Origin: Clostridium scatologenes
GTDB taxonomy: Bacteria; Bacillota; Clostridia; Clostridiales; Clostridiaceae
Direction: 5' to 3'
Assembly (NCBI RefSeq): GCF_000968375.1
Contig: NZ_CP009933.1
Span: 1,302,001-1,366,000, forward strand
DNA: 64,000 nt
This document shows, piece after piece, positions 1 to 8,585 of this stretch (its first letter is position 1; every line of letters starts with the position of its first letter). A model generated the notes under the pieces. That model was given only the letters and a program-made list of their open reading frames with translations. It was not told where the DNA came from and did no database searches. The position numbers and the translations under genes were made by a program.

Positions 1-414
1 ACTGCTTATGGCAAAAATATGATAATAGAAACTTTTGAAAATTCAGGAGTACCTATTAAAGAACTTTATGCTTGTGGAGGGCTTCCACAAAAAAATAAAA
101 TGCTTATGCAAATATATTCTGACGTAACAAATAAAAGGATAAATATATCTGCGTCTCCTCAAACGCCAGCATTGGGTGCAGCAATGTTTGCAGCAGTGGC
201 TGCTGGAAAAGAGAAGGGTGGATATGATGATATATTTGAAGCAGCTAAAAATATGGCCAAGCTTAAGGAAGAACATTATGAACCTATTAAACAAAATGTG
301 GAAGCATACAGAAAACTATATAATGAGTATAAAAAGCTTCATGACTATTTTGGAAGAGGAGAAAATAATGTAATGAAAATTTTAAAAAACATAAAAAGTG
401 AAGTAAACAAATAA
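1..414 (+). CDS. araB: Ribulokinase AraB, C-terminal part (5' end outside window)
   Basis: Phosphorylates L-ribulose to L-ribulose 5-phosphate in cytoplasmic L-arabinose catabolism. The frame is open from base 1, so only about the last 137 residues are present. The segment ELYACGGLPQKNKMLMQIY followed by DVTNKRI is the sugar-kinase (FGGY) C-terminal signature of AraB, and LGAAMFAAVAAG is the conserved helix after it. The gene ends 18 bases before the araD start, so the two are probably cotranscribed. The N-terminal ATPase half cannot be judged. Family assignment is secure because of the AraB-specific CGGLP motif and the araD neighbour. Confidence 0.93.
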   Translation, partial: TAYGKNMIIETFENSGVPIKELYACGGLPQKNKMLMQIYSDVTNKRINISASPQTPALGAAMFAAVAAGKEKGGYDDIFEAAKNMAKLKEEHYEPIKQNVEAYRKLYNEYKKLHDYFGRGENNVMKILKNIKSEVNK

Positions 415-432
415 AACTTTTTGGAGGTAAAA

Positions 433-1122
433 ATGTTAGAAGATTTAAAAAGCAGAGTGCTGGAAGCAAATTTAGAATTAGTTCGTAAAAATCTTGTTAT
501 ATATACATGGGGAAATGTAAGTGGAATAGATAGGGAAAATGGATTTGTTGTTATAAAACCAAGTGGGGTAAATTATGATGAGCTAAAAGTTGAGGATATG
601 GTAGTAGTTGACCTTGAAGGAAAAGTAATAGAGGGACATTTTAAGCCTTCTTCAGATACTTCTACACATTTAGTATTGTATAAGGCTTTTAAAGAAATAG
701 GAGGAGTAGTACATACCCATTCAGAATGGGCCACTAGCTTTGCTCAAGCAGGATTAAGTGTACCAGCATTTGGTACAACTCATGCAGATTATTTTTATGG
801 AGAAATACCATGTACAAGAGCCATGACTGAAGGAGAGATAAAGGGAGAGTATGAAAAGGAAACAGGCAGCGTAATAGTGGAAACATTTAAAAATATTAAT
901 CCTTTATTTATTCCAGGAGTATTGGTAAATGGTCATGGTCCATTTAGTTGGGGAAAAGATTGTGATGAAGCTGTTTACAATTCAGTGGTAATGGAGCAAG
1001 TATCTAAAATTGCCTTTAATACAATTAATTTGAAAGGAAATAGAAATCCTATGGATCAGGTATTGTTAGATAAACATTTTTTAAGAAAGCATGGAAAAAG
1101 TGCTTATTATGGGCAAAAATAA
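433..1122 (+). CDS. araD: L-ribulose-5-phosphate 4-epimerase AraD
   Basis: Converts L-ribulose 5-phosphate to D-xylulose 5-phosphate, the last specific step of L-arabinose use. The 229-residue length is normal for AraD. Visible hallmarks are the N-terminal WGNVSG motif, KPSGV, the zinc-site histidines in VVHTHSEWAT and the later VNGHGPFSWG. The ATG at 433 is chosen because GGAGGT lies 5 bases upstream; an in-frame TTG at 421 overlaps that ribosome binding site and is unlikely. It follows araB closely and is the last gene before a hairpin at 1167-1217. Confidence 0.96.
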   Translation: MLEDLKSRVLEANLELVRKNLVIYTWGNVSGIDRENGFVVIKPSGVNYDELKVEDMVVVDLEGKVIEGHFKPSSDTSTHLVLYKAFKEIGGVVHTHSEWATSFAQAGLSVPAFGTTHADYFYGEIPCTRAMTEGEIKGEYEKETGSVIVETFKNINPLFIPGVLVNGHGPFSWGKDCDEAVYNSVVMEQVSKIAFNTINLKGNRNPMDQVLLDKHFLRKHGKSAYYGQK

Positions 1123-1166
1123 TTAATTTTATATTTTTTAAATAAACTACAAGGAGTCTTATAAAT

Positions 1167-1217
1167 GATAAGTGCTTTGTTACATTATCTATTTAATGTA
1201 ATAAAGCGCTTATTATC
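1167..1217 (+). terminator. Long inverted repeat after araBD
   Basis: The arms GTGCTTTGTTACATTA and TAATGTAATAAAGCGC pair through about 16 positions with G-U tolerance, extended by GATA/TATC outside, around a short loop. No clear T-run follows, so it may be a weak terminator or a 3'-end stabiliser. The rest of the araD-to-regulator gap (1123-1352) is AT-rich with no gene. Confidence 0.5.
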
Positions 1218-1352
1218 ATGCTTAAAAACAAAACCAATATTTTGTTACATATATTACATTTTATACAATTATTTTAAATTATTGATTAAAATTTACTAAA
1301 ATAGTAAAATGTAATTATGGAGATTTTTTCATTTGGTTTGGAGGTTAGTATA

Positions 1353-2558
1353 ATGTATAAACTTCTAATTGCTGATGATGAAGCAAGAATAAGAAAGGGA
1401 CTTAGAAACTCAATTAATTGGACTGAACTAAATATTGAAATAGTAGGAGAGGCAGAGGATGGAGAGATAGCATTAAAACTTGTGAAGGAGTTGAAGCCTC
1501 ATATAATAATGCTAGATATATGTATGCCGTTTTTAAATGGGTTAGAACTTATAAAAAAGCTAAAAAATGTAAATGAAAAATGTATTATTATAATAGTTAC
1601 AGGATACGATCAATTTGAATATATGCATGAAGCATTGAAATTAAAAGTTTTTGACTATATTTTAAAGCCAGTTAATAGAGAAAATTTAAAGGATACTATT
1701 TTAAAAGCTGTACAGGAATTAAGCAAAATTGAAAGAAAAAGAAATTATTTAAATTGGACAAGCAGACAAGTGGATGAAAACTTAAATTCATTAAGACAAG
1801 TGTTTTTTAATAATTGGTTTAAAGATAAATTGGAATATAAGGACATAATAGATGAACTAAAGTTTTTAAAAATTAAGTTTTCAGATCATATAGGTATGAT
1901 ATCAATAAAAGTAGTTGAAAAGTTTAAATTTGAATTGTACTTTAAGAATTGGGATAGAGAACTATTAAATTTTGCTATAATTAATATAGCCTGTGATTTA
2001 TTGGAAAAGTTTAAACCTGAAGCAGTGTTTATTGATGAAAATAATAACATTATTATCTTTACTAATATATGTAGTGGCAGCCGATGGTATAATTTGGGGA
2101 TTGAATTAGAAGAAAAGGTATATTCCTACCTTGGATATATTGTAGTAACAGAACAAGAAAAAGTGTTAAGTGGTATTAATGAAGTGAAAGATATTTATAA
2201 TAAATTGGTGGATAAGATAAATGAAAAAACTCAATGCAAGCCTGTAGTGCTTTTGACAATGAAGTATATTAATAAAAATTATCATGTAAACGATTTGAAT
2301 CTTCAAAGTGTTGCAGATCAGTTTAATGTAAGCTCTTCCTACTTAAGTAAACTTATAAAACAAGAAATAGGAATATCTTTTAGTGATTATATTACTAATA
2401 TAAGAATTAAAAAAGCAATATGTTTTATGGAAGATCCTAAAATGAAAATTTATGAAGTAGCAGAATCCGTTGGTTATAGTAATCAGCATTATTTTTGTAA
2501 GGCTTTTAAAAAAGTCATAGGAGTTTCTCCTACAGAGTATCGTGGAGGTAGTATATAG
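1353..2558 (+). CDS. YesN-type AraC-family response regulator of the sugar-sensing system
   Basis: A 401-residue cytoplasmic regulator. The N-terminal receiver domain (about 1-120) has the acidic pair IADDE, phospho-acceptor Asp55 in HIIMLDICMP and the Lys in YILKPVN. A linker of about 170 residues follows. The C-terminal AraC double helix-turn-helix (about 300-398) includes QSVADQFNVSSSYLSKLIK and EVAESVGYSNQHYFCKAFKK. The ATG at 1353 has GGAGGT eight bases upstream; the in-frame ATG at 1317 lacks one. It is followed at once by the membrane-anchored binding protein, and the YesM/LytS-type kinase at 8586 is its likely partner. By analogy with known YesN systems it probably activates the ABC importer; that target is inferred. 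Confidence 0.9.
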   Translation: MYKLLIADDEARIRKGLRNSINWTELNIEIVGEAEDGEIALKLVKELKPHIIMLDICMPFLNGLELIKKLKNVNEKCIIIIVTGYDQFEYMHEALKLKVFDYILKPVNRENLKDTILKAVQELSKIERKRNYLNWTSRQVDENLNSLRQVFFNNWFKDKLEYKDIIDELKFLKIKFSDHIGMISIKVVEKFKFELYFKNWDRELLNFAIINIACDLLEKFKPEAVFIDENNNIIIFTNICSGSRWYNLGIELEEKVYSYLGYIVVTEQEKVLSGINEVKDIYNKLVDKINEKTQCKPVVLLTMKYINKNYHVNDLNLQSVADQFNVSSSYLSKLIKQEIGISFSDYITNIRIKKAICFMEDPKMKIYEVAESVGYSNQHYFCKAFKKVIGVSPTEYRGGSI

Positions 2559-3581
2559 GTGATAGGAAAATTAAAATTTAATTTTGTTATTTTTTTATCA
2601 TTAAGTATTATTTTTGTTATTTTATTTTCATTAATTACTATAGAAAATAATAGAATGAAAAATTCTGATACAGTAGAATATGTTATTGGAATGTCTCAAG
2701 CTAATTTATATGAACCTTGGAGGATTTCAATGAATGAGGAAATAGTTAATGAAGCTAAAAAATATAAAAATATAAGGATTATCTATAAAGATGCAGGTGG
2801 AGATACTAATAAACAAAAAAAAGATATTGATGAACTATTAGATAGTGGAGTAGATCTTTTAATTGTGTCAATAAATGATTCTGAAAAATTAACTCCAGAA
2901 GTGAGCAAGGCTTATAAAGCAGTACCTGTAGTGGTATTAGATAGAGCTGTAGAAGGATATAATTATAGTGTATATATAGGACCAGATAATGAAAATATAG
3001 GTAAAGAAGCTGGAAGAATGGTAGTAGATCTTATGGAAAACAATGAAGGAAGAGTTGTAGAAGTTCAAGGATTATTAAATTCTCATCCAGATATTGATAG
3101 AAGTAAAGGTTTTAGAGAAGCTATAAAACAGTATAGCAATATTAAAATAGTAAGAACTGTTATAGGAGAATGGCAGAAAGATGAAGCAGAAGATAAAATT
3201 ACAGAAGTATTAAAGGAAGATAAAAATATAGATGTTATCTTTGCACATAGTGATTATATGGCATTAGGAGCTTATAAAGCGGCATATAAATTAGGAATTC
3301 ATAATATAAAAATAATTGGTGTTGATGGGCTTACAGGTGAAAATGGAGGATTAGATTTGGTTTCTAGAGGGATATTGGATGGGACTTTTACTTGTTCAAC
3401 AGGAGGTAAAGAGGCACTTGAGTGTGCTTTAAATATTCTAAATAAAAAAAATAAAATCCAGAAAAAAATAATATTAAAAAGTGATAAGATTACAAAAAAT
3501 AATGTGAATGAATATTTAAATAATAAATTTAAATATTTGAGGGATAATTCTAAATCGCAAAAGATAATTTCAATTCCTTAA
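2559..3581 (+). CDS. Membrane-anchored sugar-binding sensor (XylFII-like)
   Basis: A 340-residue periplasmic-binding-protein fold (Peripla_BP_4, residues about 40-300) preceded by one uncleaved-looking transmembrane segment (about 8-27) instead of a lipobox. The fold is recognisable from DAGGDTNKQKKDID, VPVVVLDRAV, GFREAIKQY and IIGVDGLTG. It starts at GTG directly after the regulator's stop, with GGAGGT at 2544, so the two are probably coupled. Known precedent: in Clostridium beijerinckii, XylFII is an anchored xylose-binding protein that docks on the LytS kinase. Anchor, lack of lipobox and linkage to a YesN gene suggest the same role here; the ligand is unknown, but the neighbours suggest a pentose or furanose sugar. 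Confidence 0.82.
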   Translation: MIGKLKFNFVIFLSLSIIFVILFSLITIENNRMKNSDTVEYVIGMSQANLYEPWRISMNEEIVNEAKKYKNIRIIYKDAGGDTNKQKKDIDELLDSGVDLLIVSINDSEKLTPEVSKAYKAVPVVVLDRAVEGYNYSVYIGPDNENIGKEAGRMVVDLMENNEGRVVEVQGLLNSHPDIDRSKGFREAIKQYSNIKIVRTVIGEWQKDEAEDKITEVLKEDKNIDVIFAHSDYMALGAYKAAYKLGIHNIKIIGVDGLTGENGGLDLVSRGILDGTFTCSTGGKEALECALNILNKKNKIQKKIILKSDKITKNNVNEYLNNKFKYLRDNSKSQKIISIP

Positions 3582-3719
3582 AGATTTTATGATATATCTA
3601 TTTATGTTACAAATAAACTTTAAAGTATAAAAAATAACCTCATATTACCAATACAGTAAAAATAAAACATGATATCATTATATTGTAATATAAATGATTA
3701 GTTATGGGGGGATTGGAAA

Positions 3720-4721
3720 ATGAAATTTAAAAAGTTAGCGGCATTGGCAAGTAGTGTAATTCTTGCAACATCCATATTTGCAGGATGTGGAGGAAGTTCA
3801 GGTTCTACTAGTACAAGCAGTAGTAATGATTCAAGCAAGAAAAAAATTGTACTAGGTTTTGCTCAGGTTGTAGCTGAAAGTGGTTGGAGGACTGCTGAAA
3901 CAAATTCAATAAAGGAAATACCAAAGCTAGACCCAAATGTTGAGCTGAAATTTTCAGATGGACAACAAAAGCAAGAGAATCAAATAAAGGCTATAAGATC
4001 GTTTATAGCTCAAAAAGTTAACATAATAGCTTTGGATCCAGTTGTTGAAACAGGTTGGGATACAGTATTAAAAGAAGCAAAAGATGCTAAAATACCAGTT
4101 ATAATAGTTGATAGAGGGGTAAAGGTTTCAGATGAATCTCTTTATACTTGTTTCTTAGGTTCAGATATGGAGGAAGAAGGAAAAAGAGCTGCAAAGCTTA
4201 TAATAGACCACTTTGGTAAAGATGCAAAACTTAATATAGCTGAACTGCAAGGAACTGTTGGTTCTAGTGCGATGGTTGGACGTCAAAAAGGATTTAATGA
4301 AACTATTAAAGATTATCCTAATTACAAAATAATAAAATCACAAACAGGCGATTTTACACGTGCAAAGGGTAAAGAAGTTATGGAAGCCTTCTTGAAATCA
4401 GATGGAGATAAGATCAATGTATTATGGTCTCATAATGATGATATGGGCGTTGGAGCTATCCAAGCTATAGAAGAATATGGTAAAAAACCAGGAAAAGACA
4501 TTTTTATAGTTTCAGTAGATGGTATTAAAGATATGTTCCAAATGATGGCTGATGGAAAATCTAATGGTATAGTTGAATGTAATCCGCTTTTAGGACCTCA
4601 GTTATTAGAAACTGCTAAAGCTGTAGCAGCAGGCCAAAAGGTAGAGAAAAATATAAAATCAAAGGAAAGTGTTTTTACACAGGATCAAGCTAAAAAAGAA
4701 TTACCTAATAGAAAATATTAA
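3720..4721 (+). CDS. ytfQ: Sugar-binding lipoprotein, YtfQ family
   Basis: Extracellular solute receptor of the following ABC importer. The signal peptide ends in a lipobox (IFAGCGG, lipid Cys at about 23), then a Ser-rich linker. The mature part contains GFAQVVAESGWRTAET, the block DGQQKQENQIKAIRSF, LDPVVETGW, ELQGTVGSSA and QTGDFTRAKGKEVMEA, all closely matching E. coli YtfQ, the galactofuranose/arabinofuranose-binding protein. Ligand is therefore probably a furanose sugar; linkage to araBD makes arabinose plausible. A hairpin follows its stop, which usually raises the level of the receptor over the ATPase and permeases. The 138-base upstream region is AT-rich; the ribosome binding site is a G-run at about 3706-3712. 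Confidence 0.9.
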   Translation: MKFKKLAALASSVILATSIFAGCGGSSGSTSTSSSNDSSKKKIVLGFAQVVAESGWRTAETNSIKEIPKLDPNVELKFSDGQQKQENQIKAIRSFIAQKVNIIALDPVVETGWDTVLKEAKDAKIPVIIVDRGVKVSDESLYTCFLGSDMEEEGKRAAKLIIDHFGKDAKLNIAELQGTVGSSAMVGRQKGFNETIKDYPNYKIIKSQTGDFTRAKGKEVMEAFLKSDGDKINVLWSHNDDMGVGAIQAIEEYGKKPGKDIFIVSVDGIKDMFQMMADGKSNGIVECNPLLGPQLLETAKAVAAGQKVEKNIKSKESVFTQDQAKKELPNRKY

Positions 4722-4739
4722 TTATAAGTTCTTAATTAC

Positions 4740-4772
4740 AAGAGCTTGGATGCTTTAATAGTATCCAGCTCT
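4740..4772 (+). terminator. Intercistronic hairpin between ytfQ and ytfR
   Basis: AGAGCTTGGATGC and GTATCCAGCTCT form a stem of about 12 pairs around a 7-base loop. It lacks an immediate T-run, so partial termination or 3'-end protection of ytfQ mRNA is more likely than full termination. Confidence 0.65.
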
Positions 4773-4823
4773 TATATTATAAACTTTTTTAACATATTTT
4801 GTTCCAAGGGAGGGAGAATTTTA

Positions 4824-6359
4824 ATGCTGAATAATAATGTAATTTTGGAAATGAAGAATATTTCTAAGTCGTTTCCTGGAGTAAAAGCTCTTTCAAATGT
4901 AAATTTTCAGCTAAGAAAAGGTGAAATTCATACACTTATGGGGGAAAATGGAGCAGGTAAGTCGACACTTATTAAAGTTCTTACAGGAGTTTATGAAATA
5001 GATGAAGGCAATATAACTTTGAATGGAGAAGAAATTAAAGTTACATCTACAAAGGAGGCACAGGAACATGGAATAAGTACTGTTTATCAGGAAATAAATT
5101 TATGTTCTAATTTGAGTGTAGCTGAAAACATTTATATTGGACGTGAACCAAAGAAAAGGGGAAGTATTGACTGGAGCACAATTAATAAGAATGCAGCAAA
5201 GTTACTTGAAGAAAGGTTAAATTTAAAAATAGATGTAAAAAAAATATTATCATCTTATTCTGTTGCAATTCAACAAATGGTTGCAATTGCACGTGCTGTT
5301 GATATTTCAAGGGGTATATTGATACTTGATGAACCTACATCAAGCTTGGACGATAACGAAGTAAAAAAATTATTTGAAGTAATGAGAAAACTAAAGTCTG
5401 AAGGTATGTCTATGATATTTGTAACTCATTTCTTGGATCAGGTTTATGAAATATCGGATAGAATAACTGTACTTAGAAATGGTAATTTGATTGGAACATA
5501 TGATGCTGAAAAACTTACTCGTATAGATTTAGTATCTAAAATGATTGGAAAAGATTTAGAAGAAATGAATAAACTCAATAATTCAATAAAAAAGTCAAAT
5601 GCACAATCAGAAACAGAATATTTAGTAAAGACTCATGAATTGGGAAGAAAGGGAACAATGGAACCTTTTAATGTAGAAATTAAATCTGGAGAAGTTCTTG
5701 GATTTGCAGGATTACTTGGTTCAGGAAGAACTGAAACTGCTAAATTGATATTTGGTATAGATAAATCGGACCATGGTACTATTACTATTTCAGGTAAAGA
5801 ATATTCTTATATTTATCCTCAAAAAGCAATTGAACAAGGATTTGGATTTTGCCCAGAAGATAGAAAGGTTGCAGGTGTAGTTGGAGATCTTACAATAAGA
5901 GAAAATATTATATTAGCTCTTCAAGCTAAAAGGGGTATATTTAAATATTTACCAATGAAGAAACAAAAAGAAATTGCACAAAAATATATAGATTTGTTAA
6001 GTATTAAGACACCTAGTATGGAACAAAAAATTAATAATTTAAGTGGTGGAAACCAACAAAAGGTTATTTTAGCAAGATGGCTTGCTACAGATCCTAAGTT
6101 GTTAATTCTTGATGAACCAACAAGAGGTATTGATGTAGGAGCAAAGGGAGAAATTCAAAAATTAATTTTAAGATTAGCTGAAAGTGGAATGACAATTTTA
6201 TTCATATCTTCTGAGCTTCAAGAAATAGTGAGATGTTGTGATAGAATATTTGTACTTAGAGACAGAAAAATCATAGGAGAATTAGTTGGTGACTATATAC
6301 AGGAAGATAATATTATGAAAACTATTGCAGAAGGAGGAGAGGGTAATTATGCAAGCTAA
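4824..6359 (+). CDS. ytfR: Sugar ABC importer, double ATPase subunit, YtfR family
   Basis: A 511-residue tandem ATPase that energises the importer formed with YtfT and YjfF. The first ATPase half has Walker A GENGAGKST near residue 40 and Walker B ILILDEPTSSLD. Its signature region is degenerate, as is usual for the RbsA/MglA/YtfR group. The second half has a degenerate Walker A (GLLGSGRTE), a full signature LSGGNQQKV and Walker B LLILDEPTRGID. The ATG at 4824 follows GGGAGGGAG; an upstream frame extension to 4746 runs through the intergenic hairpin and is rejected. It overlaps ytfT by 11 bases. Confidence 0.93.
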   Translation: MLNNNVILEMKNISKSFPGVKALSNVNFQLRKGEIHTLMGENGAGKSTLIKVLTGVYEIDEGNITLNGEEIKVTSTKEAQEHGISTVYQEINLCSNLSVAENIYIGREPKKRGSIDWSTINKNAAKLLEERLNLKIDVKKILSSYSVAIQQMVAIARAVDISRGILILDEPTSSLDDNEVKKLFEVMRKLKSEGMSMIFVTHFLDQVYEISDRITVLRNGNLIGTYDAEKLTRIDLVSKMIGKDLEEMNKLNNSIKKSNAQSETEYLVKTHELGRKGTMEPFNVEIKSGEVLGFAGLLGSGRTETAKLIFGIDKSDHGTITISGKEYSYIYPQKAIEQGFGFCPEDRKVAGVVGDLTIRENIILALQAKRGIFKYLPMKKQKEIAQKYIDLLSIKTPSMEQKINNLSGGNQQKVILARWLATDPKLLILDEPTRGIDVGAKGEIQKLILRLAESGMTILFISSELQEIVRCCDRIFVLRDRKIIGELVGDYIQEDNIMKTIAEGGEGNYAS

Positions 6360-7386
6360 ATCGGAAAGTATTTTTTCAAAATTTTATCATAATCAGATAT
6401 TTTGGCCTCTTGTATGTTTAATTGGAATGATTTTGTTTAATTTTATTGCAAGACCAGGTTTTTTAAGTATACAAATTAAGGATGGACATTTGTTTGGAAG
6501 TTTGATAGATATACTTAATCACTCAGCTCCTCTTATCCTCATTTCATTAGGTATGACAATAGTTATTGCTACTCAAGGAATAGATATTTCAGTTGGTTCT
6601 ATAATTGCTATAAGTGCAGCTGTTTCAGCTACTGTTATAGTAAGAGGAGGCAGTGTACCTGCAGCTATAATTGCAGGATTAATAGTAGGTTTACTATGTG
6701 GTATATGGAATGGCGTTTTGGTTGCCTATATTGGAGTTCAACCAATGGTCGGTACATTAATATTATATATAGTTGGTAGAGGTATAGCACAGTTGATAAC
6801 AGGTGGACAGATTTTAACTTTTACTAATAAAGCATTTATTTTTATAGGCACAGGCTACTTATTTATTCCTGTAGCAGTATACATAGCTGCATTGCTTGTA
6901 TTTATTGTGTGTTACTTAATGAGAAGAACAGCACTAGGATTGTTTGTAGAATCAATTGGAGTTAATAATAATGCTAGTAGATATTCAGGAATAAATTCTA
7001 AAAAAATCATATTTTCTTTATATGTCATTTGTGGCATTCTTGCAGGCATAGCAGGTATAATTATATGCTCTAACATAAAAAGTGCAGATGCTAACAATGC
7101 AGGCTTGTGGTTAGAGCTTGATGCAATTCTTGCTACAGTTATAGGGGGGACTTCCATGGCTGGTGGAAGATTTTACTTAGGTGGAACTGTAGTAGGAGCC
7201 ATATTTATACAAACCTTAACTACAACTATTTATAGTTTAGGAGTAGCACCTGAAGTTACACTTGTTGTTAAAGCAATTGTTGTTATAATAGTATGTTTGA
7301 TACAAACTGATAATTTTAAAAAATACTTTAAAAATTTAAGTAAGAAAAATAGAAGTAGTGTAGATAAGGAGGCGGCTAGTATATGA
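6349..7386 (+). CDS. ytfT: Sugar ABC importer permease, YtfT family
   Basis: A 345-residue polytopic permease of the RbsC/AraH family (BPD_transp_2) with about eight to ten hydrophobic segments. It shows the family motif TQGIDISVGSIIA near residue 70 and ATVIGGTSMAGG near 265. The ATG at 6349 lies inside the 3' end of ytfR and has AGGAGGAGAG upstream; an in-frame start at 6325 is less well placed. Its stop overlaps yjfF by four bases (ATGA), so the two permeases are probably translated together and form a heterodimeric channel, as in E. coli YtfT-YjfF. Confidence 0.92.
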   Translation: MQAKSESIFSKFYHNQIFWPLVCLIGMILFNFIARPGFLSIQIKDGHLFGSLIDILNHSAPLILISLGMTIVIATQGIDISVGSIIAISAAVSATVIVRGGSVPAAIIAGLIVGLLCGIWNGVLVAYIGVQPMVGTLILYIVGRGIAQLITGGQILTFTNKAFIFIGTGYLFIPVAVYIAALLVFIVCYLMRRTALGLFVESIGVNNNASRYSGINSKKIIFSLYVICGILAGIAGIIICSNIKSADANNAGLWLELDAILATVIGGTSMAGGRFYLGGTVVGAIFIQTLTTTIYSLGVAPEVTLVVKAIVVIIVCLIQTDNFKKYFKNLSKKNRSSVDKEAASI

Positions 7387-8387
7387 CAAAAAAGTTTTCT
7401 AAGGGGATAAAACTTAAGCTTAATAAAGAATATATTTCAATTTATGCAACTATAGCATTATTTTTAATACTATTCTTGATTGGATCTATATTATTTGATA
7501 GTTTTTTTTCACTACAGGTATTTTCAAATTTATTTATAGATAATGCCTATTTGGTAGTTGTAGCCATAGGTGAAACATTAACTATACTTACAGCTGGTAT
7601 TGATTTATCTGTAGGGGCAATGATAGCTTTTGTAAGTATGATTACTTCAGATCTACTTAGAAAAGGTGTTAACCCATATTTAGTCATTCTTTTTGTATTA
7701 TTTGTTGGAATTGTTTTTGGTACAGTACAAGGTGTTTTGATACAAAAATTTAATTTACATCCATGGATTGTAACCTTGGCAGGTATGTTTTTTGCAAGAG
7801 GTTCAAGTTATCTTATAAGTATAGATACTATAACTATTAATGATCCTATATTTGCAAAAATTTCAGCATTTAGAATACCAATTGCGCCAGGAGCATTTGT
7901 TTCAATTAATGTAATTGTCAGCTTGATAATAGTTGCATTAGCAGTGTATATTTTAAAGTATACAAGGTTTGGAAGGACAGTATATGCTATAGGAGGCAAT
8001 GAAAATTCAGCATTACTTATGGGGCTTCCTGTTGCAAAAACCAAAATACTTGTTTATACATTATCAGGATTTTGTTCTTCATTAGGAGGATTACTCTTTA
8101 CTATATATACTCTTTCTGGATATGGATTACATTGTAATGGTATGGAAATGGATGCTATTGCAGCTTGTGTTGTAGGTGGCATAATTCTTACAGGAGGTTT
8201 TGGTTATGCCATAGGACCTTTATTCGGTGTTTTGACTACAGGTATAATTCAAAGTCTCATAATGTTTAATGGTACACTTAATTCATGGTGGACAAAAATT
8301 GCAGTAGGAATGCTTTTATTCATATTTATAGCATTACAAAGAGTTATTGTAATTAGAGATGAGAAGAAAAAAATTGTTACAAATTAG
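7383..8387 (+). CDS. yjfF: Sugar ABC importer permease, YjfF family
   Basis: Second permease of the importer, 334 residues, RbsC/AraH fold with multiple membrane segments. TAGIDLSVGAMIAF and GGIILTGGFGYAIGP match the conserved cytoplasmic-loop motifs of this family. It overlaps the end of ytfT by four bases and is the last gene of the uptake set; a palindromic repeat element follows before the kinase gene. The presence of two different permease genes is typical of YtfQRT-YjfF and not of RbsABC, which supports the transporter assignment. Confidence 0.9.
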   Translation: MTKKFSKGIKLKLNKEYISIYATIALFLILFLIGSILFDSFFSLQVFSNLFIDNAYLVVVAIGETLTILTAGIDLSVGAMIAFVSMITSDLLRKGVNPYLVILFVLFVGIVFGTVQGVLIQKFNLHPWIVTLAGMFFARGSSYLISIDTITINDPIFAKISAFRIPIAPGAFVSINVIVSLIIVALAVYILKYTRFGRTVYAIGGNENSALLMGLPVAKTKILVYTLSGFCSSLGGLLFTIYTLSGYGLHCNGMEMDAIAACVVGGIILTGGFGYAIGPLFGVLTTGIIQSLIMFNGTLNSWWTKIAVGMLLFIFIALQRVIVIRDEKKKIVTN

Positions 8388-8420
8388 TCAAGTTTATAAA
8401 ATAATGTATTATGTGTACAC

Positions 8421-8522
8421 GCAATGTACTAAGAAGTAACTTTCAGCTATATGCAGACTGATATATGTTGTGAATTGAGTTTTGCTTCACAACATATATC
8501 AGCCGGAATACAGTTGAAAGTT
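8421..8522. repeat. Palindromic dispersed element B, copy 1
   Basis: A long imperfect palindrome between yjfF and the kinase gene. The left arm starts near 8438 (AACTTTCAGCTATATG...) and the right arm ends at 8522 (...AATACAGTTGAAAGTT), around an 11-base loop; the inner TGATATATGTTGTGAA pairs perfectly with TTCACAACATATATCA. The left half (8421-8474) recurs with only a few differences at about 26832-26885. It may also serve as the terminator of the transporter operon. Confidence 0.75.
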
Positions 8523-8585
8523 AATTTGATTACATACGCTTAAGTTGATAATTTTTAAAATTAGACTATATTAGGGGGGATAAAA

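Noticed and set aside
8421..8522. Element B copy 1 as an ordinary terminator only
   Set aside because: A close match to its left half at 26832-26885 shows it belongs to a dispersed family, although it may still terminate transcription.
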